Source: Haematococcus lacustris (Eukaryota > Chlorophyta > Chlorophyceae > Chlamydomonadales > Haematococcaceae). From it: a stretch of 64,000 nucleotides of DNA. The number at the start of each line of letters is the position of its first letter. Within the stretch, counting starts at the first letter, position 1. Position numbers and translations under genes: made by a program. This document shows, piece after piece, positions 51,773 through 63,778 of this stretch. The notes under the pieces are model-generated. The model saw only the letters and a list, made by a program, of their open reading frames with translations, searched no databases and had not been told where the DNA came from. The stretch is taken from positions 7,395,663 through 7,459,662 of the forward strand of contig JASKMD010000025.1 in assembly GCA_030144725.1 (NCBI GenBank). Direction: 5' to 3'.

Positions 51773-54700
51773 ATGAAGATGGTCTTACCGTCAGCCTGGT
51801 GCAGCCGCTGGGGCAGTGCGTGCTCCCCTGCTGCAGGCATCAAGGGCTCTGTGGAGGTGGTGACAGGCACTGCAGGCAGCCCCAAGGTGGTGTTGACGCA
51901 CCACTGTGGCTCCAGCGCAGAGGTGAGGGAAACCTGGGCTGCCGCTTGAACTGCCCCTCACTCAGGCTTACCTGTGCACCACCACCAACCGCTCACTTGT
52001 GGGGCGACCTGGCCAGCTGTGGGACGGCGTGGCCAGCTGAACTGTGGCTTGGCCAGATGTGAGGTGGCTCCGCCAGCTTACATGCGGCCCAGCCGCTGAA
52101 CGCTGCCTTTGGCCAGGGCCCAGTCTGAGGTGTGGTGTCCGCTTGCACGGCTTGCATGGCAGGTGTACTTGTTTGGCGCATGCGTTACGTCGTGGAAGCA
52201 GGTGTGAGCTGGAGGGGGTTGGCCTGCTGCTCCAGGCATGCAGGGATCAGGGGACAGGAAGGACACAGGAAAGACACGGAAAGGGCACAGTGAAAGCTGA
52301 CTGCCCAGATGATCCTGATCACAGTCATCAGGTGGTGGAAGCACTAGGCAGCTGGTGGCCAGTCTGGCCTGCCCACCACCCTCAGCCCAGCAAAGCTCAA
52401 CAGCAGCAGGCGGCTGCTGTCAGGGCATGGTTAGGTCAGCTGCAAGCAGCGCTGCCCAGCTGCTGCTTACACCAGCCTGATTGTCTCATCAGGCAATAGC
52501 ACAGCCCAGGCCGCACTCAGCTCGCTGTGCCTGGGTGCGCCTAATCAGGCAATGCCCAGGCCAGACCCAGCGCCCTGGGGCGCCTCACAAGCTCAGGTGC
52601 ACTAGCCTATCACCACTATTCATGGGCTCTTGTCAGGCTGTTAGCACTGTGCACGATGCACTGTACCAGGCGGTGAGAGCAGACAACTCAGGCAAGCCTC
52701 TCCCACTGAGGCAGGCAGGCAGGCAGGTCCAGGCTACTATGGCAGAGATCTGGAGTCACACCTACCACCGTAGTGTGATGCTTGGCAGGGATGCTTCCAG
52801 CCAACCCCATGTGCCATGCAAGGCTGCAGTGTGTTACAGTGAATACGAAGCAGCCAGGCTTCTGGACGTGGACCACACCGACAGCCTGGGACGGTGCTAT
52901 CAACGAATGCATTCAAATGCTGCCAATGCTTCTCATGCAACTGCCCCCCATGCGCTCTTCCCCCCACCCCTACACAACCATCATCACACCATGGCAGACA
53001 CTTGCCAGCGTTGCTGCCAAACACTGCTGCCTCACGCCCTTGCTTAATGCTACTCGCACGTGGCCACAGCCCAGCGGCGACGAGGTGCTGTACGTCAGGC
53101 CTGATGCTGTGTTTGACAAGAGCAAGCCCATCTCCGGAGGCATCCCTCACTGCTTCCCTCAAGTAGGTCATAGCTGCTCCCCCTCCTTCCTCCTTTCTCC
53201 TGCTGCTGCTGCTGCTGCCCCGCCTGCCCTCCTTCCTCCTGCTGCTGCTGCTCCCCCTGCCTCGCCTGCCCTACTCCCTGCTGCTGCTGCTGCTGCTGCT
53301 GCCTCCTTGCCCCTCCTGCTGATACCCTCTCCTGCTGCCCCTCCTGCCCTCCCGTCCCCCTCCTGCTCCGCCCACGACTGGATAAGGTGTGGTGCTTAGG
53401 TGTGCAGCCCCTGCATGGGGTCCGGTCTGCATGCAGTTCGGCCCGGGGCCCATGCAGCAGCATGGCTTTGCCCGCAACCTGGACTGGGAGCTCACCTCCA
53501 CCTCGGCCAACCCTAACCCTGACGAGCCAGAGCCCACAGTGCGGCTGCCCCTGACAGCGGCTGACACCCCACCCCACCCCACCCCACCCTACCCCACCCC
53601 ACCCCACCCCACCCCACCCCACCCCCACCCCCCATCCCACCCCTGGCCCCTGCCCTTCCCACACACCATCGTTGACCCCGCCTTCCCCATCACACCCCAT
53701 CCTCACCCATTGCGCGTGGCAGCCACCACACAGCCCCCTCCCCACCTTTGCAGATGCCACACACACCTCCACCCCCAACCCCATGCGCATCGCATCGCCC
53801 CCTTGCAAGCAAGCCCACCACACATCATCCCCTGCTTGCCTGTTGCTGACTCTAGGTGGAGCTGGTGCTGACTGAGAATGAGTACACGCAGAAGATGTTC
53901 CCCTTCAAGTTCAAGGCCGTGTACACTGCAAGTAGACCCCTCCTCCTCCCCACCCCCTCCCCCTCTTCCTCCCCCTCCTCCTCCCCCTCGCCCTCCCCCT
54001 CACCCCATTTGAGCAGGCATGGCACAGGCTGCGGTTGCAAGTTGCATGCCCCTCACCTTTGTTGCCACACCATCACCATCACCACCCTTGTCGTCCTCAC
54101 ATGGCCAGTAGAGGCATGTGGCCCAGTTTGATACCTCCGGCGTTGCTGCCGGTCACGATGCTGCAGCCCGCACCCGCAGCAGGGCTTAGCCGCAGCACTG
54201 CTGCTGCTGTGTGCTGCTGGCCTGCAGGTAGCGCTGCAAGGGGAGGCGCTGCGCACCCAGCTGCGGGTCATCAACACCGACAGCCAGGCATTTGAGTTCA
54301 CCGCCGCCCTCCACTCGTACATTGAGGTGCTGCACATTGGGCAGGCCAAGGTCAGAGGCCTGAAGGGTGAGTGGAGGGACACAGCCTGGCTGCCGGATGC
54401 TGATGCTGATGCTGATGCTGATGCTGATGCTGATGCTGCTGCTGGTGGCAGAGTAACATGCTGCTGTTCCCTGCTGATGCTGCCGATGCTGATGCTCCTG
54501 CCTGGTGCTTAGGGTCTTTGCCAGGGTAAGGGCCAGCACCACAGAGAGAGGGCGACTGGGGCAAAGGGAGAGAGGGGGAAGTTCACCGCACATGCCTTTG
54601 TCCAGACCAAGGGTGAGCGCGGCTATGTCCCTGCTGACGATGCATGGTCTAAACAGGAGCCACCCACCCTCTGTGGTCTAAACAGGAGCCACCCACCTCT

Positions 54701-56406
54701 TGTGCCCCTGGCTGCCTGACTCCAGGGCTGACCTACCTGGATAAGAGCAAGGACCCCAAGAACCCAGAGACCAAGCAGGAGGAGCGCAGCGAGATCAGCT
54801 TCACAGACTACACCGACTGCGTCTACCTGAACGCCCCTAGCCACGTGGAACTGGTGGGTGCCTCCACTGCCTGCCCTGAGCCACCAGGTCCAGTGTTCAT
54901 GTCCCACCTGCCTGCATGGCCCCTTGCCTTGGGTGGTGACAGGGCTCAGGTGGACAGGTGCTCGGGTGGGCAGGGCCAGACAAGGCCACCTGGGCTGAGC
55001 AGCTCCGCAGCCACCGGCCGGCACCTGGCCTGGCTCAGGGGCTCAGGGGCTCACCCCACCTCCACCTCCACCTCCACCACCTCCACCTCCACCTCCACCT
55101 CCACCTCCACCTCCACCTCCACCTCCACCTCCACCTCCACCTCCACCTCCACCTCCACCTCCACCTCCACCTCCACCTCCACCTCCACCTCCACCTCCAC
55201 CTCCACCCCAGGGCCAGACAAGGCCACATGGGCTGAGCAGCCACTGGCCTGGCTCAGGGGCCCACCTCCACCTCCCAAGCCTCTTGTGCTGATGCAGTCG
55301 TTGATGGCAGGTGTCACACATCCAGAGTGACTTGTCCACATCCATCGTAGTGGCCAGCTTTTTTGTGTTCAAGCGTTTTGTGGTGGGAGGTTATATCAAT
55401 CGTTGATATGCTGCTGCTGGTTGTGGTGGTGGTTGTGGTGGTGGTGGGTGTGGTGATGCTGCCGTGCCTGCGCTGCTGCGCCAGGATGTGGGCACTGGTG
55501 CCGCCGTGGCCATTGACAGCAGCGGCTGGGAGGACACTGTAGTGTGGAACCCACACCTGACTATGAAGGTGAGCGGGCGGCGGCCCGGCCCTGCTGGCCT
55601 CTCATCGTCAGGGATGTGGGTGTGGCTGAGGGCAGTGGAGGGCAGTGAGGGCAGTGAGGGCAGTGAGGGCAGTGAGGGCAGCTGAGGGCAGTGAGGGCAG
55701 TGAGGGCAGTGGAGGGCAGTGAGGGCAGTGGAGGGCAGCTGAGGGCAGTGGAGGGCAGTGGAGGGCAGTGGAGGGCAGTGGAGGGCAGCTGAGGGCAGTG
55801 GAGGGCAGCTGAGGGGTGCTGTGGACGACAAGACGACAAGTGGAAAGGTGCAGCGATGAGCTGGGCCACCAACTGGTGTTGCAGGCCTCACCCTTAGCCC
55901 TGCCTCAACCCCACGTTCCCCTTAGCCCTGCACTGACACTGACTAACCCTTGGCTGTACATCCCAGTGCGGCTGCTACAATTGCCTGAGGGTTGCTGGTG
56001 TGAGTGAAGCAACAGTGAATGCACCTACAAGCCTGCAGTGTGCCCTGCGCCCCGTGTTGTGCTCCTCTCCTCTCCTCCCCCCTCCACCTCCCCTGCTTAG
56101 CCTTCGCGGCAGCTTCTCTACACAGGCTGCCCGTGCCGCAAGAACCCAGTGCCGCAGCTGCAGTCGAACCCACACCTCCACCGCGCCCTCCGCCTTTGCG
56201 TTCCCTTTCGCCCACTTCCTCGCATGTCACCCCATCCCATGCTGCTCCCAACACCATGCGTTGTGCTCGCGCTTCCACAGGACTGCTACGAGCGCTTTGC
56301 GTGCGTGGAAAACGCTAAGTTCGGAAGCCCCGTCAAGCTTGGCGCTGGGGAGAGCTGGGAGGCATCCGCGGTGTTCTCCGTCCTCGACCTCTCTACCCGC
56401 GGGTAG
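51773..56406 (+). CDS. Glucose-6-phosphate 1-epimerase
   Basis: Nine exons close exactly to 310 residues: 51773-51922, 52163-52201, 53070-53162, 53437-53538, 53856-53927, 54228-54366, 54726-54853, 55485-55568, 56281-56406. The enzyme (EC 5.1.3.15, aldose-1-epimerase fold) interconverts alpha- and beta-glucose 6-phosphate. Family blocks in order: VVLTHHCGSSAEVYLFGACV, TSWKQ, KPISGGIPHCFPQFGPG, QQHGFARNLDWEL (His103), LTENEYTQKMFPFKF, FTAALHSYIEV (catalytic-type His181), VRGLKGLTYLDK, DYTDCVYLNAP, VVWNPHLTMKD, ERFACVENAKFG (catalytic-type Glu279) and AVFSVLDL. The length is normal for the family. The start was chosen as the first Met (MKM) after an in-frame stop. The N-terminus is not a clear transit peptide, so the enzyme is probably cytosolic. 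Intron 5 appears to use a GC donor (ACT|GCAAGT). A TGTAA signal lies at 56510-56514, about 100 bases past the stop. Confidence 0.9.
53195..53335. repeat. CTG/CCT-rich tract in epimerase intron 3
   Basis: A degenerate (CTG)n and CCTCCTGC array. It opens spurious Ala/Leu-rich frames. Confidence 0.85.
53568..53640. repeat. (CCCCA)n pentamer array
   Basis: About a dozen ACCCC units in epimerase intron 4. Confidence 0.9.
54398..54440. repeat. (GATGCT)n hexamer array
   Basis: Seven units in epimerase intron 6. Confidence 0.9.
55058..55208. repeat. (CCACCT)n hexamer array
   Basis: About twenty-four near-perfect units in epimerase intron 7 form a purely C/T/A strand with a G/A-rich complement. A single CCACCA variant lies near the left end. 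Confidence 0.95.
55627..55815. repeat. (GGGCAGTGGA/GGGCAGTGA)n array
   Basis: About nineteen 9-11-bp GAGGGCAGTG units in epimerase intron 8, with GGGCAGCTGA variants spaced every few units, which suggests a higher-order repeat. Confidence 0.9.
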
Positions 56407-58489
56407 ATCGGCGCGACATATGGCTTGGTTAGGACATGTTGCAACCCAGGAAGAGGCGTTGCGCCGCGATGCGACGGACGACTGCTCATCACCGACGCTG
56501 GACAAAGTGTGTAAGGTGCTTCCGTTGTTCCGCTGTCTTCGACAATGTGACAGGCAGCTTGCTACAGTTCCAAAGCAACATCATATTCGCTTCGATTGCA
56601 ACACCTTCCATCCAACTCAGTTGCAGCTGGGACTGTGCAACAGGAAGCATGCCATGTGGCCTGCTGAATGTCTGCAACCACAGTGGCAAACCACAGCAAA
56701 CTTGTACACCACGGTTCTTTGGGGAGCACACATGTCGGCCACTGTACACCAGGGATCTCCCTCTGTGCCACTGCGAAGGTGCAGCTGCCTGGCCAAGCTC
56801 AGCAGAGCTAGTGAACACAACCTGTCAACACAACTGCCCCTCTGCCTTACGCCATCAACGTCCCACAGTCGTGCTCGACGTAGCTGCTGTTGGAAACTGC
56901 ACATCTTTCGACGCCTAGACCGCGCTTCACTTCCCGATGGGTGTGCCCGTTGCAGCTTCAGCGGCACGGGCACGCTCGCCCCCCGGGCAGCACTTGCACG
57001 TGCAGGAAGCTCCGCACCTGGGCGCGCGCACACCACATCACATCCTGGTGCTGGGTGCGCAATCCAAGTCAGCTTGAAGGAGAAGGCTGGGCGCTGACGA
57101 GGACTCCGTCAACAACCCTGGTTATGCCCTGAGTGGCCGTGGGCAACCAAGGCTACAAGGACACGCATGGCTGGTCAGCAACGCGAGGAGGCGGGCACGC
57201 CCGCGTGTACACCTAAACGGTGGGGTTCGCATTCTGTGCTGCTCCGCAGCCCTGCACGCTCACCGACAGTCCTTCCCGCAGTCGCACTTGTCGACGCAGC
57301 ATCCACCGCACGATCCACCGTCGCCTGCCTTCGTTGCAGCATCGCCCGGGTTCATCATCGTAGGGTTGTTGCGCAGTGCTGTCGTGTGTCACTCGAAACC
57401 TGGCGAGTTTCCGTTCCGGGTGCGGACACTTAGTTGGCCAGAAGCTTGACCAATCACTCTCTGCAAACCTCCACAGGGTAAGGATCACTCCGCATAGCCT
57501 CTGCCTCACCACGGTAAAGGCGCTGTGCTGTGTTGTGCTGTCGGGCTACCGCACAGTAGAACACATTTGAGGGGCAGTCCGACGGCGAGGCTCGACAGGG
57601 TACCAGGCTAAAAGGCGACAGGTTTGAACTACAGCAATACCAGCAAGCGCAACGAGGTGGCCTATTCTCGCTTTCACCTTCGTCCTGATAGCCGGTAGCT
57701 GGACCTCGCCGCAGCCAATGGCACCCAACCTGAGCGCGCTGGTGGCGCTGCTGCTCGCTGGCTTCGCGATGCAAGGTGGGCTGACAGGTACTCAACGGCC
57801 GACTGAGGGACTGTCCCGGCTTGCATTCTTGAGGCAGGGCGCGTCCAGCTTCAGCGCAGCAGCAGCGCACCACCCGCCCGCCGCAACCCATCATCAGCAG
57901 GAGCAAGTACAGGGCCCGTGATAGGAACACCTGACTAGGCCAAGCACCAAATCAGGCACCCAGTGAAGGATGTGGGGGGACAGTCCCCAGCAGCCACCTC
58001 AGACGCACTGCTTGTTCCGCTGACCTCCAAAATTGCTTAGGCAGCTGGAAGATGTTTTTTCCATTCACCATGGCAGTGTGCAATGGCATGAATCCAAGCA
58101 GCTTAGTTTGCCCTGCCAAAGCAACCGAGCAATTTGGGGCCAGTAGGTAGCAAGTGCAGCTAGGTGATGTACTGGCTACCTGGCTGGCGAGCTGGGTCCA
58201 GCTCCCCCCTCCCCCTCACTCACCCACCCACCCACCCACCCCCAGTCCCCATCAGTGTCATCCCTTCCACACTGGGCAGCAGGCGGGTCCGGTGCCGCAG
58301 TCAAAGGGAACCGAGGTTAGAATGGCCAGTTGAGGCTAGAAAGGACAGCATCAGAACTAGCCCACCATAGGGGTGTGACGCCCAGGTTGAGGGGCAGCAG
58401 GGCTGGTGCCCAGGACCTAGGGTGTGGCTTGGCTGTTCTGCCCGTGTGTGCAAGGTTGTGTGTGGGTGCTGTGGCAGGGGTGTTCGGTG
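56407..58489. other. Intergenic stretch, no supported gene
   Basis: It begins with the epimerase 3' UTR. Frames at 56436-57097 lack splice context or family features. A plus-strand frame at 57718-57921 starts MAPNLSALVALLLAGFAMQ, resembles a signal peptide and reaches a possible GTGGGC donor. It could be a first exon, but nothing recognisable follows before the gap. Confidence 0.4.
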
Positions 58490-58989
58490 NNNNNNNNNNN
58501 NNNNNNNNNNNNNNNNNNNNNNNNNNNNNNNNNNNNNNNNNNNNNNNNNNNNNNNNNNNNNNNNNNNNNNNNNNNNNNNNNNNNNNNNNNNNNNNNNNNN
58601 NNNNNNNNNNNNNNNNNNNNNNNNNNNNNNNNNNNNNNNNNNNNNNNNNNNNNNNNNNNNNNNNNNNNNNNNNNNNNNNNNNNNNNNNNNNNNNNNNNNN
58701 NNNNNNNNNNNNNNNNNNNNNNNNNNNNNNNNNNNNNNNNNNNNNNNNNNNNNNNNNNNNNNNNNNNNNNNNNNNNNNNNNNNNNNNNNNNNNNNNNNNN
58801 NNNNNNNNNNNNNNNNNNNNNNNNNNNNNNNNNNNNNNNNNNNNNNNNNNNNNNNNNNNNNNNNNNNNNNNNNNNNNNNNNNNNNNNNNNNNNNNNNNNN
58901 NNNNNNNNNNNNNNNNNNNNNNNNNNNNNNNNNNNNNNNNNNNNNNNNNNNNNNNNNNNNNNNNNNNNNNNNNNNNNNNNNNNNNNNNN
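58490..58989. other. Assembly gap of 500 N
   Basis: Exactly 500 N, so the real length is unknown. Confidence 0.99.
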
Positions 58990-59151
58990 TTGAACCAATA
59001 GCGTGTTTCAGCGGCTACAAGGGCCAACAGCAGTTGCGGAAAGGGCTAAGCCTCCACCATCTCTATAAACCTCGGCGACGCATCGGTAGCTCTGCAGCTA
59101 CCCTCTCGCACGATGCTGCGCTGGCATCGTTTGGAATCACGCGTCGCGAGC

Positions 59152-61089
59152 TCATGCCATGGCCTTCGCATTTTGCAGCGCATTCAGTGCCATGCTGACA
59201 TGTTGCTCCGCGTTGAACTGGTCATTGAACGACAGGATGACCTGCACAGGCCATACGCGCCCACCTCAACACAGATGACACCCTGCTCGAGCAAAAGTCA
59301 TAGTCGGTTCCTTATGCCTGTGCACCTGAACTCGAGTCATTCTCCAGGCCTATGGTCGAGACTGCACTGTACAGCAGCAATACTCGACTGATGACCTAGC
59401 AACATGCACAAGCACCCACCTTCCTGATGTTCCCCTGCTGGACCCCTGGACAAGTTTTTGGCTTGCACTGAGGGTAGTGGGTTGTGCTGACCGCCTGTGC
59501 CAGCACTAACCTTTCCGTTGATGTCAATCACGTAGGTTTGGCGACCAGGCAGCAGGCCCAGCAGGTCGGCCTTGATGCCAAACGTCTTGCGCAGGATGCT
59601 GTTGCCGTCCGTCAGCAGCGGGAACTGCGGCGCTCACCAGGCCCATTGCAACAGGGACAGAAGGATGTTTCAGCCGGCAGCAGCCTGTGTGTTGGCAGTC
59701 TGTGGAAGATGGAAATGGAAGCTGGGGACAGGACGGGCTGGCTGCTTGACATCATGGCAGCAGCTAGTGAGTTGGCAGCCTGTGTACTGCAGTGCAGTTG
59801 ATGCAGTATGATGCAGTACACCCTCCCCTGCAGTGTCACAGTATCACTTGCAGTGATGCCGTGTTCCCCTCCCCTCCCCCCCCCCCCCCTCCCCTCCCCT
59901 CCCCTCCCCTCCCCTCCCCCGGGCTGCACCAGGCCTCGCCTGAGGCCTAAGGCCATTGCAGCTTTATGCTTGCCCTCTCACATGCCACAAGACGACAGTA
60001 GTGGTGACAAAGCTGCTGGGCATATCTGACCCATGCTCCTGGCTGTCCTGCTTGCACGACGCTGTGCTGGCATGCTACCTGTTGTGGCAATGCTGAGCAG
60101 GCCTGACCTGCAGGCCCTGCTCCTTGGCAAACGCTGCATTGACATCAGGGGAGTCGGAGCTGATGCCAAACACTGCGGCCCCGGCCTCCTCAAATCGCTG
60201 GTATTCGTCTCGAAACTTGCACGCCTCCTTGGTGCAGCCAGGGGTGCCGGCTTTGGGGTCTGTGGCAGACGCATTGCACAGCGCTGGGTTATGAGGCCAC
60301 AGCCATGCACCGCACAGGTTTTCTAGACATTCAAGCACCAGGAATCATCATCTCGTCATCGCCACATGGGTCAGGTGCAGCCACAAGGGGTGCGTAGCCA
60401 CCCAGGAGCAAAAACACATCCTCATCCTCATATTCACCACATAGGTCAGGTCAGGTTACATCCGCTGCCAGTTGCTCACAGAAGAACAGGACGACAGGCT
60501 TCTTTCCCTGGAAGGAGCTGATTGACACGGCGCCGCCATCGCTGCGGTTCAATACCCGGTAATAGTCTGCAGCGGCAAGGCAAGGCCACCCTGTCCTTGT
60601 CGTCCAAGGGTGTAGACATAAGGATAACAGGCATGACTGCCCTAGGTGTTGCACTGGCTGCAGCCATATCACGCAGGTCCCGGCATGGTTTCAGGGGATG
60701 CTGCACATGCAAGCTGAAGTACACAAAATCTAGCTGCATGGTCTAGCCAAACATAGATGTGGGTGTGATCAGCAGCTCGCGACCAGTGTGCCATTAGCGT
60801 TACCGAGATTACGGAAGTGCGAAGCAGCGCACCTGCATAGTCGCTCATCTTGTCGCCCACCTTCAGTTCAGCCTGCAACAACATCAGCCACCCGTTGCTC
60901 AATCCAATCTGAAAAAGCGTTGAGATCCACAATTGCCGCGTTTTGCTCTAATCGTAGTGGCGCTGCATCCGATGGACTTGCCTTTACCAACACAGCCAGA
61001 CGGCTCGCCCTGACTCGGCGAATGCTTGTAGCGCTAGCCAACTCGTTGCGCGCCACCCGTGGGGCCGCCCTGACGCCCTTGGCAAGCAT
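59152..61089 (-). CDS. PRXQ: Chloroplast peroxiredoxin Q
   Basis: Six exons close in phase to about 194 residues: 61089-60988, 60872-60833, 60566-60480, 60259-60108, 59624-59511, 59241-59152. The first 34 residues (Arg/Ala/Ser-rich, no acidic cluster) fit a chloroplast transit peptide. The mature part reads AELKVGDKMSDY, SISSFQGKKPVVLFFYPKAG, then TPGCTKEACKFRDEY with the peroxidatic Cys85 and the resolving Cys90 five residues later, as in the BCP/PrxQ class. It continues VFGISSDSPDVNAAFAKEQG, FPLLTDGNSILRKTFGI, LLPGRQTYVIDINGK and ILSFNDQFNAEQHV. PrxQ reduces hydrogen and lipid peroxides with electrons from thioredoxin in the thylakoid lumen or stroma. Exon 1 could instead end at 60982 by a GC donor (AAG|GCAAGT), adding Val-Lys; both keep phase. 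Confidence 0.92.
59864..59930. repeat. (CCCCT)n pentamer array with C-run
   Basis: An array of CCCCT units interrupted by a run of more than ten C, in the PrxQ intron 60107-59625. Confidence 0.9.
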
Positions 61090-61384
61090 CGTGAACTATC
61101 GTAAACTAAAGAACCGCTCCGCTCAGCCTCGCGACTGCTCAAGACAGGCGTCACCAGTGACAGCAAGAATAGCCGCGAGGATAACCGAGATTTTGCAACG
61201 ATGGTTGCATGCAATCTTCGACATGGGCTGTGGGATGATTAGACAATTCTCACCTATGGGATGATTAGACAATTCTCACCTTGTTGGTGCTTGTTGACAC
61301 AAACCAGGTGCACGGCCCTACAGCGAGAGGCCAAAAGGATCTGCTGGGTGCGCCAGGCTCCAATGGGTGCACCGACATGTTGAT

Positions 61385-62110
61385 TACGCAGCCCCCTTGT
61401 CCCCCACTAGGGCCTCCATTTGAGCCAGACCACTAGGGACCAGTAGCGGGGATATTAGGGACCATTAGTGGTCACTAGTGGGATTAATCAATTGGTGTTG
61501 ATGGGCTGTGTGTGTTAAGTGACCATGCTGAGTAAAGTAGCATGCGGGTCTGAGACCTCTACTCCCATGTGAGAAGTGTTAGTGGTGAGGTGTTCTGAGG
61601 CTGAGTCCGATTCCCAGGCAGATGGACTACGCCCTGATCTGTGAAGGATACCTAACACAACAGTGTGGAGTATACTCAATGCACATGGACATGGTGCATG
61701 AGTGCCTACCACCTACATTATTGCCTGACCGCTAGGGCTATAGTGTAGAGTTGGCATGAAAAAACACGCGCTAATTGTAAGCTGATAGCAGCTCAACAAG
61801 GGGTCACACACTACTGTGCCACAGCAGGCTGCTGCGGCTGCTGCTGCTGGGCCTTGGGTGGCTTGTCTCGCAACCGCTTGTAGCCCAGGCCAGGGTATTC
61901 CTTGCCCTTGGCTGGCAGAGCTGCCTGGTCTGGCCACAGCACAACTCCAGTGGGCGCCACCTGCTTTCCCCAATGCGCTGCATGTTCAATGCTGCATTGC
62001 AGTTCCTGTCCAGCCTGCCTGGCTGTGGTGATGGCTTAACTTTGGCAGCCTTGCCCTTGCCTTTGCCCTTGGTGGGCTCAGCTGCCTGCTCAATCTTTGC
62101 AGCCAGGGCT
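61385..62110 (-). mobile_element. Fanzor-like element relic with right end, carrying an insertion (copy F8)
   Basis: Reading from 62100: an EQAAEPTKGKGKGKAAKVKP linker, then LDRNCNAALNMQRIGES, where the catalytic Asp of DRD is Asn and a Trp is missing just before. The frame then slips after WRPLELC. The C-terminus PKAQQQQ-type is followed by the conserved post-stop segment down to 61385. That segment is interrupted by about 150 foreign bases (about 61511-61663). It lies between the PrxQ gene and the right-end gene. Confidence 0.7.
61511..61663. mobile_element. Small nested insertion in the right end of copy F8
   Basis: Compared with F1 and F6, where GGGCTGTGTGGAGTATA is continuous, here GGGCTGTG and TGTGGAGTATA are separated by about 150 bases, with TGTG on both sides (possible 4-bp target duplication). 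The insert begins TGTTAAG and ends CTAACACAACAG, giving a weak terminal inverted repeat (TGTGTTA). It holds a B-box-like GAGTCCGATTCCC. It could be a MITE or a tRNA-derived SINE. Confidence 0.5.
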
Positions 62111-62465
62111 ATGCGCCCAGCTTAGCATTGATACCACAAGGGGCTGAGAGCAAGACACGCCAATTCACGCGTGACCGCTGTCAGCCTAGCAAGCTACAAG
62201 CTGCGGAGTATCAGCCGCTTCTTAACTGGCTGCAGGGATGGGAAGGATGGTACAAGTTATGGTGATCATGGCAATGAAGCTCTCTGTCGCATGGGGCTGC
62301 AACTTTGCAAGGGGCTCAGACCCTGTCCTAGGCGTCCTCATGTGCAGCAGGGCCATGGAAGATGTATACAAGGGCATGGCATAATAGCCAGAGTGCTTCG
62401 CAAGCAAACTGTGGGAGTTTGGGCAGCCTTCCATGAACTGCTTGCTACACACGGGTTGAACCGTT

Positions 62466-63778
62466 TCACACATCGACTATAGCTGTGCGTGCATCGTAGC
62501 CTTGAGCCGCCTGTAGCCGGGCTTGCAGCAGATCCAGTGCCCTTGAGACCTCCTTGTCGTTGGCATACTTGGCCATGCCCCTCTGCAAAGGAGCATTGAT
62601 TGGGTACGCTAGGGCCATTGCCCTGCTCTAGCGCCAACACCTGTTTCTGCCCCTGCTCCTGCCATCAAACACAAGCTGTGGATGTTTGGCCCAGCCCCTG
62701 TTTCCACCACCCCAGTCAAACCCAGTCCCCTGCATAACCCCCGTTATGTGCCCTCGCCTGTGCCCCTTGTCAATTCGTCTCAGTGCCCACCCTCCAACCC
62801 ATCCCAGTGCCTACTCTCCAAATCTAGAGACTCTCAAAACTCCTGTCACCAGAGCTATCAAAGCAAGCTATGCCACAGGGCACAGCCAAGCACCTGCAGC
62901 TGGCAGCAGCCAGGAGCTGAAGGAGGAATGCAGCTCACCAACCTCTGGGTCCGCCCTGATCTCTGCCAGAGCGGCTCTCACACGTGGTTTGGTCAGCGCC
63001 GCAGCCACCTCCCCGTCACTGAACACAGTGTTGGCCAGGGTGTCCGAGTCTGTGCCTGAGCAGTCAATGTCACAGGCCCACGGCCAACGTGGGCACTCTG
63101 GGCATGGAACGCCCTTAGGCCACAGTGCATGGATGGCGGTCACATGCCATGAGGGTCGCCCATATGGGTTTTGACGAGTCTGTATGATAAGGTCATGGAG
63201 TACTGACTCCTCTTTGCCAGGCGTGCATAGCCTTGGCATCTGAAGCGATGGTCAGCTAAGGCATGCACTGGCAGCAGCATGTGGAAGGTAGTACGCAGCT
63301 GCGGCATGAGTTTGAAGCATGAGAAACAGCATGGCGAGCCATTGGAAGGGAATTGAAGGCAACATAAGCAGATGGGAAGTGACAGGAGCATGTTGAGCGC
63401 CATTGCCAAACTAAGACACTTGACAGGCAGACGTTGAACTGATGGACTGCAGGCTTTGCTCACCCAGCTGGAGCAAGAGGTCCTCCATTCCCTGCTGGGA
63501 TTGCATACTGGTAGATGCCAGGCGGCGCACCACCGCCATTACCCGTTGATCGGAGCCGTATCGCTTCAGGGCTCGCCGTGGGTCTGATTGGAACTGCTTG
63601 ACAGCGGCCTGCTGACATGCAGCCATGGAGCAAGTGATTCGCAAAGGGGCAGTGTTGCAGCTTGCGCATGATTTGTGGTATCCATGGAAAGCCCTGCCGA
63701 GTCATGCCTAACCTGGATGTGGGGGTCGTCCAGCAGCTTGCACAACACCGGGTCGGCTCGCAGCTCAGCCACAACATC
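62466..63778 (-). CDS. Unrecognised helical protein, 3' four exons
   Basis: Exons 63778-63713, 63608-63464, 63055-62943 and 62582-62466 close in phase and give about 146 C-terminal residues. The gene continues beyond the right edge or into unseen 5' exons. The sequence is alpha-helical with short DP-containing repeats: VVAELRADPVLCKLLDDPHI, VKQFQSDPRRALKRYGSDQR, VFSDGEVAAALTKPRVRAAL, AEIRADPE and AKYANDKEVSRALDLLQARL. This pattern of ADP/DDP/SDP turns between helices recalls the STI1/HOP DP domains of co-chaperones, but I cannot assign it firmly. A role in chaperone or ubiquitin-adaptor complexes would be a guess. Confidence 0.6.

Noticed and set aside
56000..57097. A 365-residue plus-strand frame
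   Set aside because: It overlaps the last epimerase exon in another frame, has no family features or splice support beyond that exon, and most of it lies in the epimerase 3' UTR and intergenic DNA.
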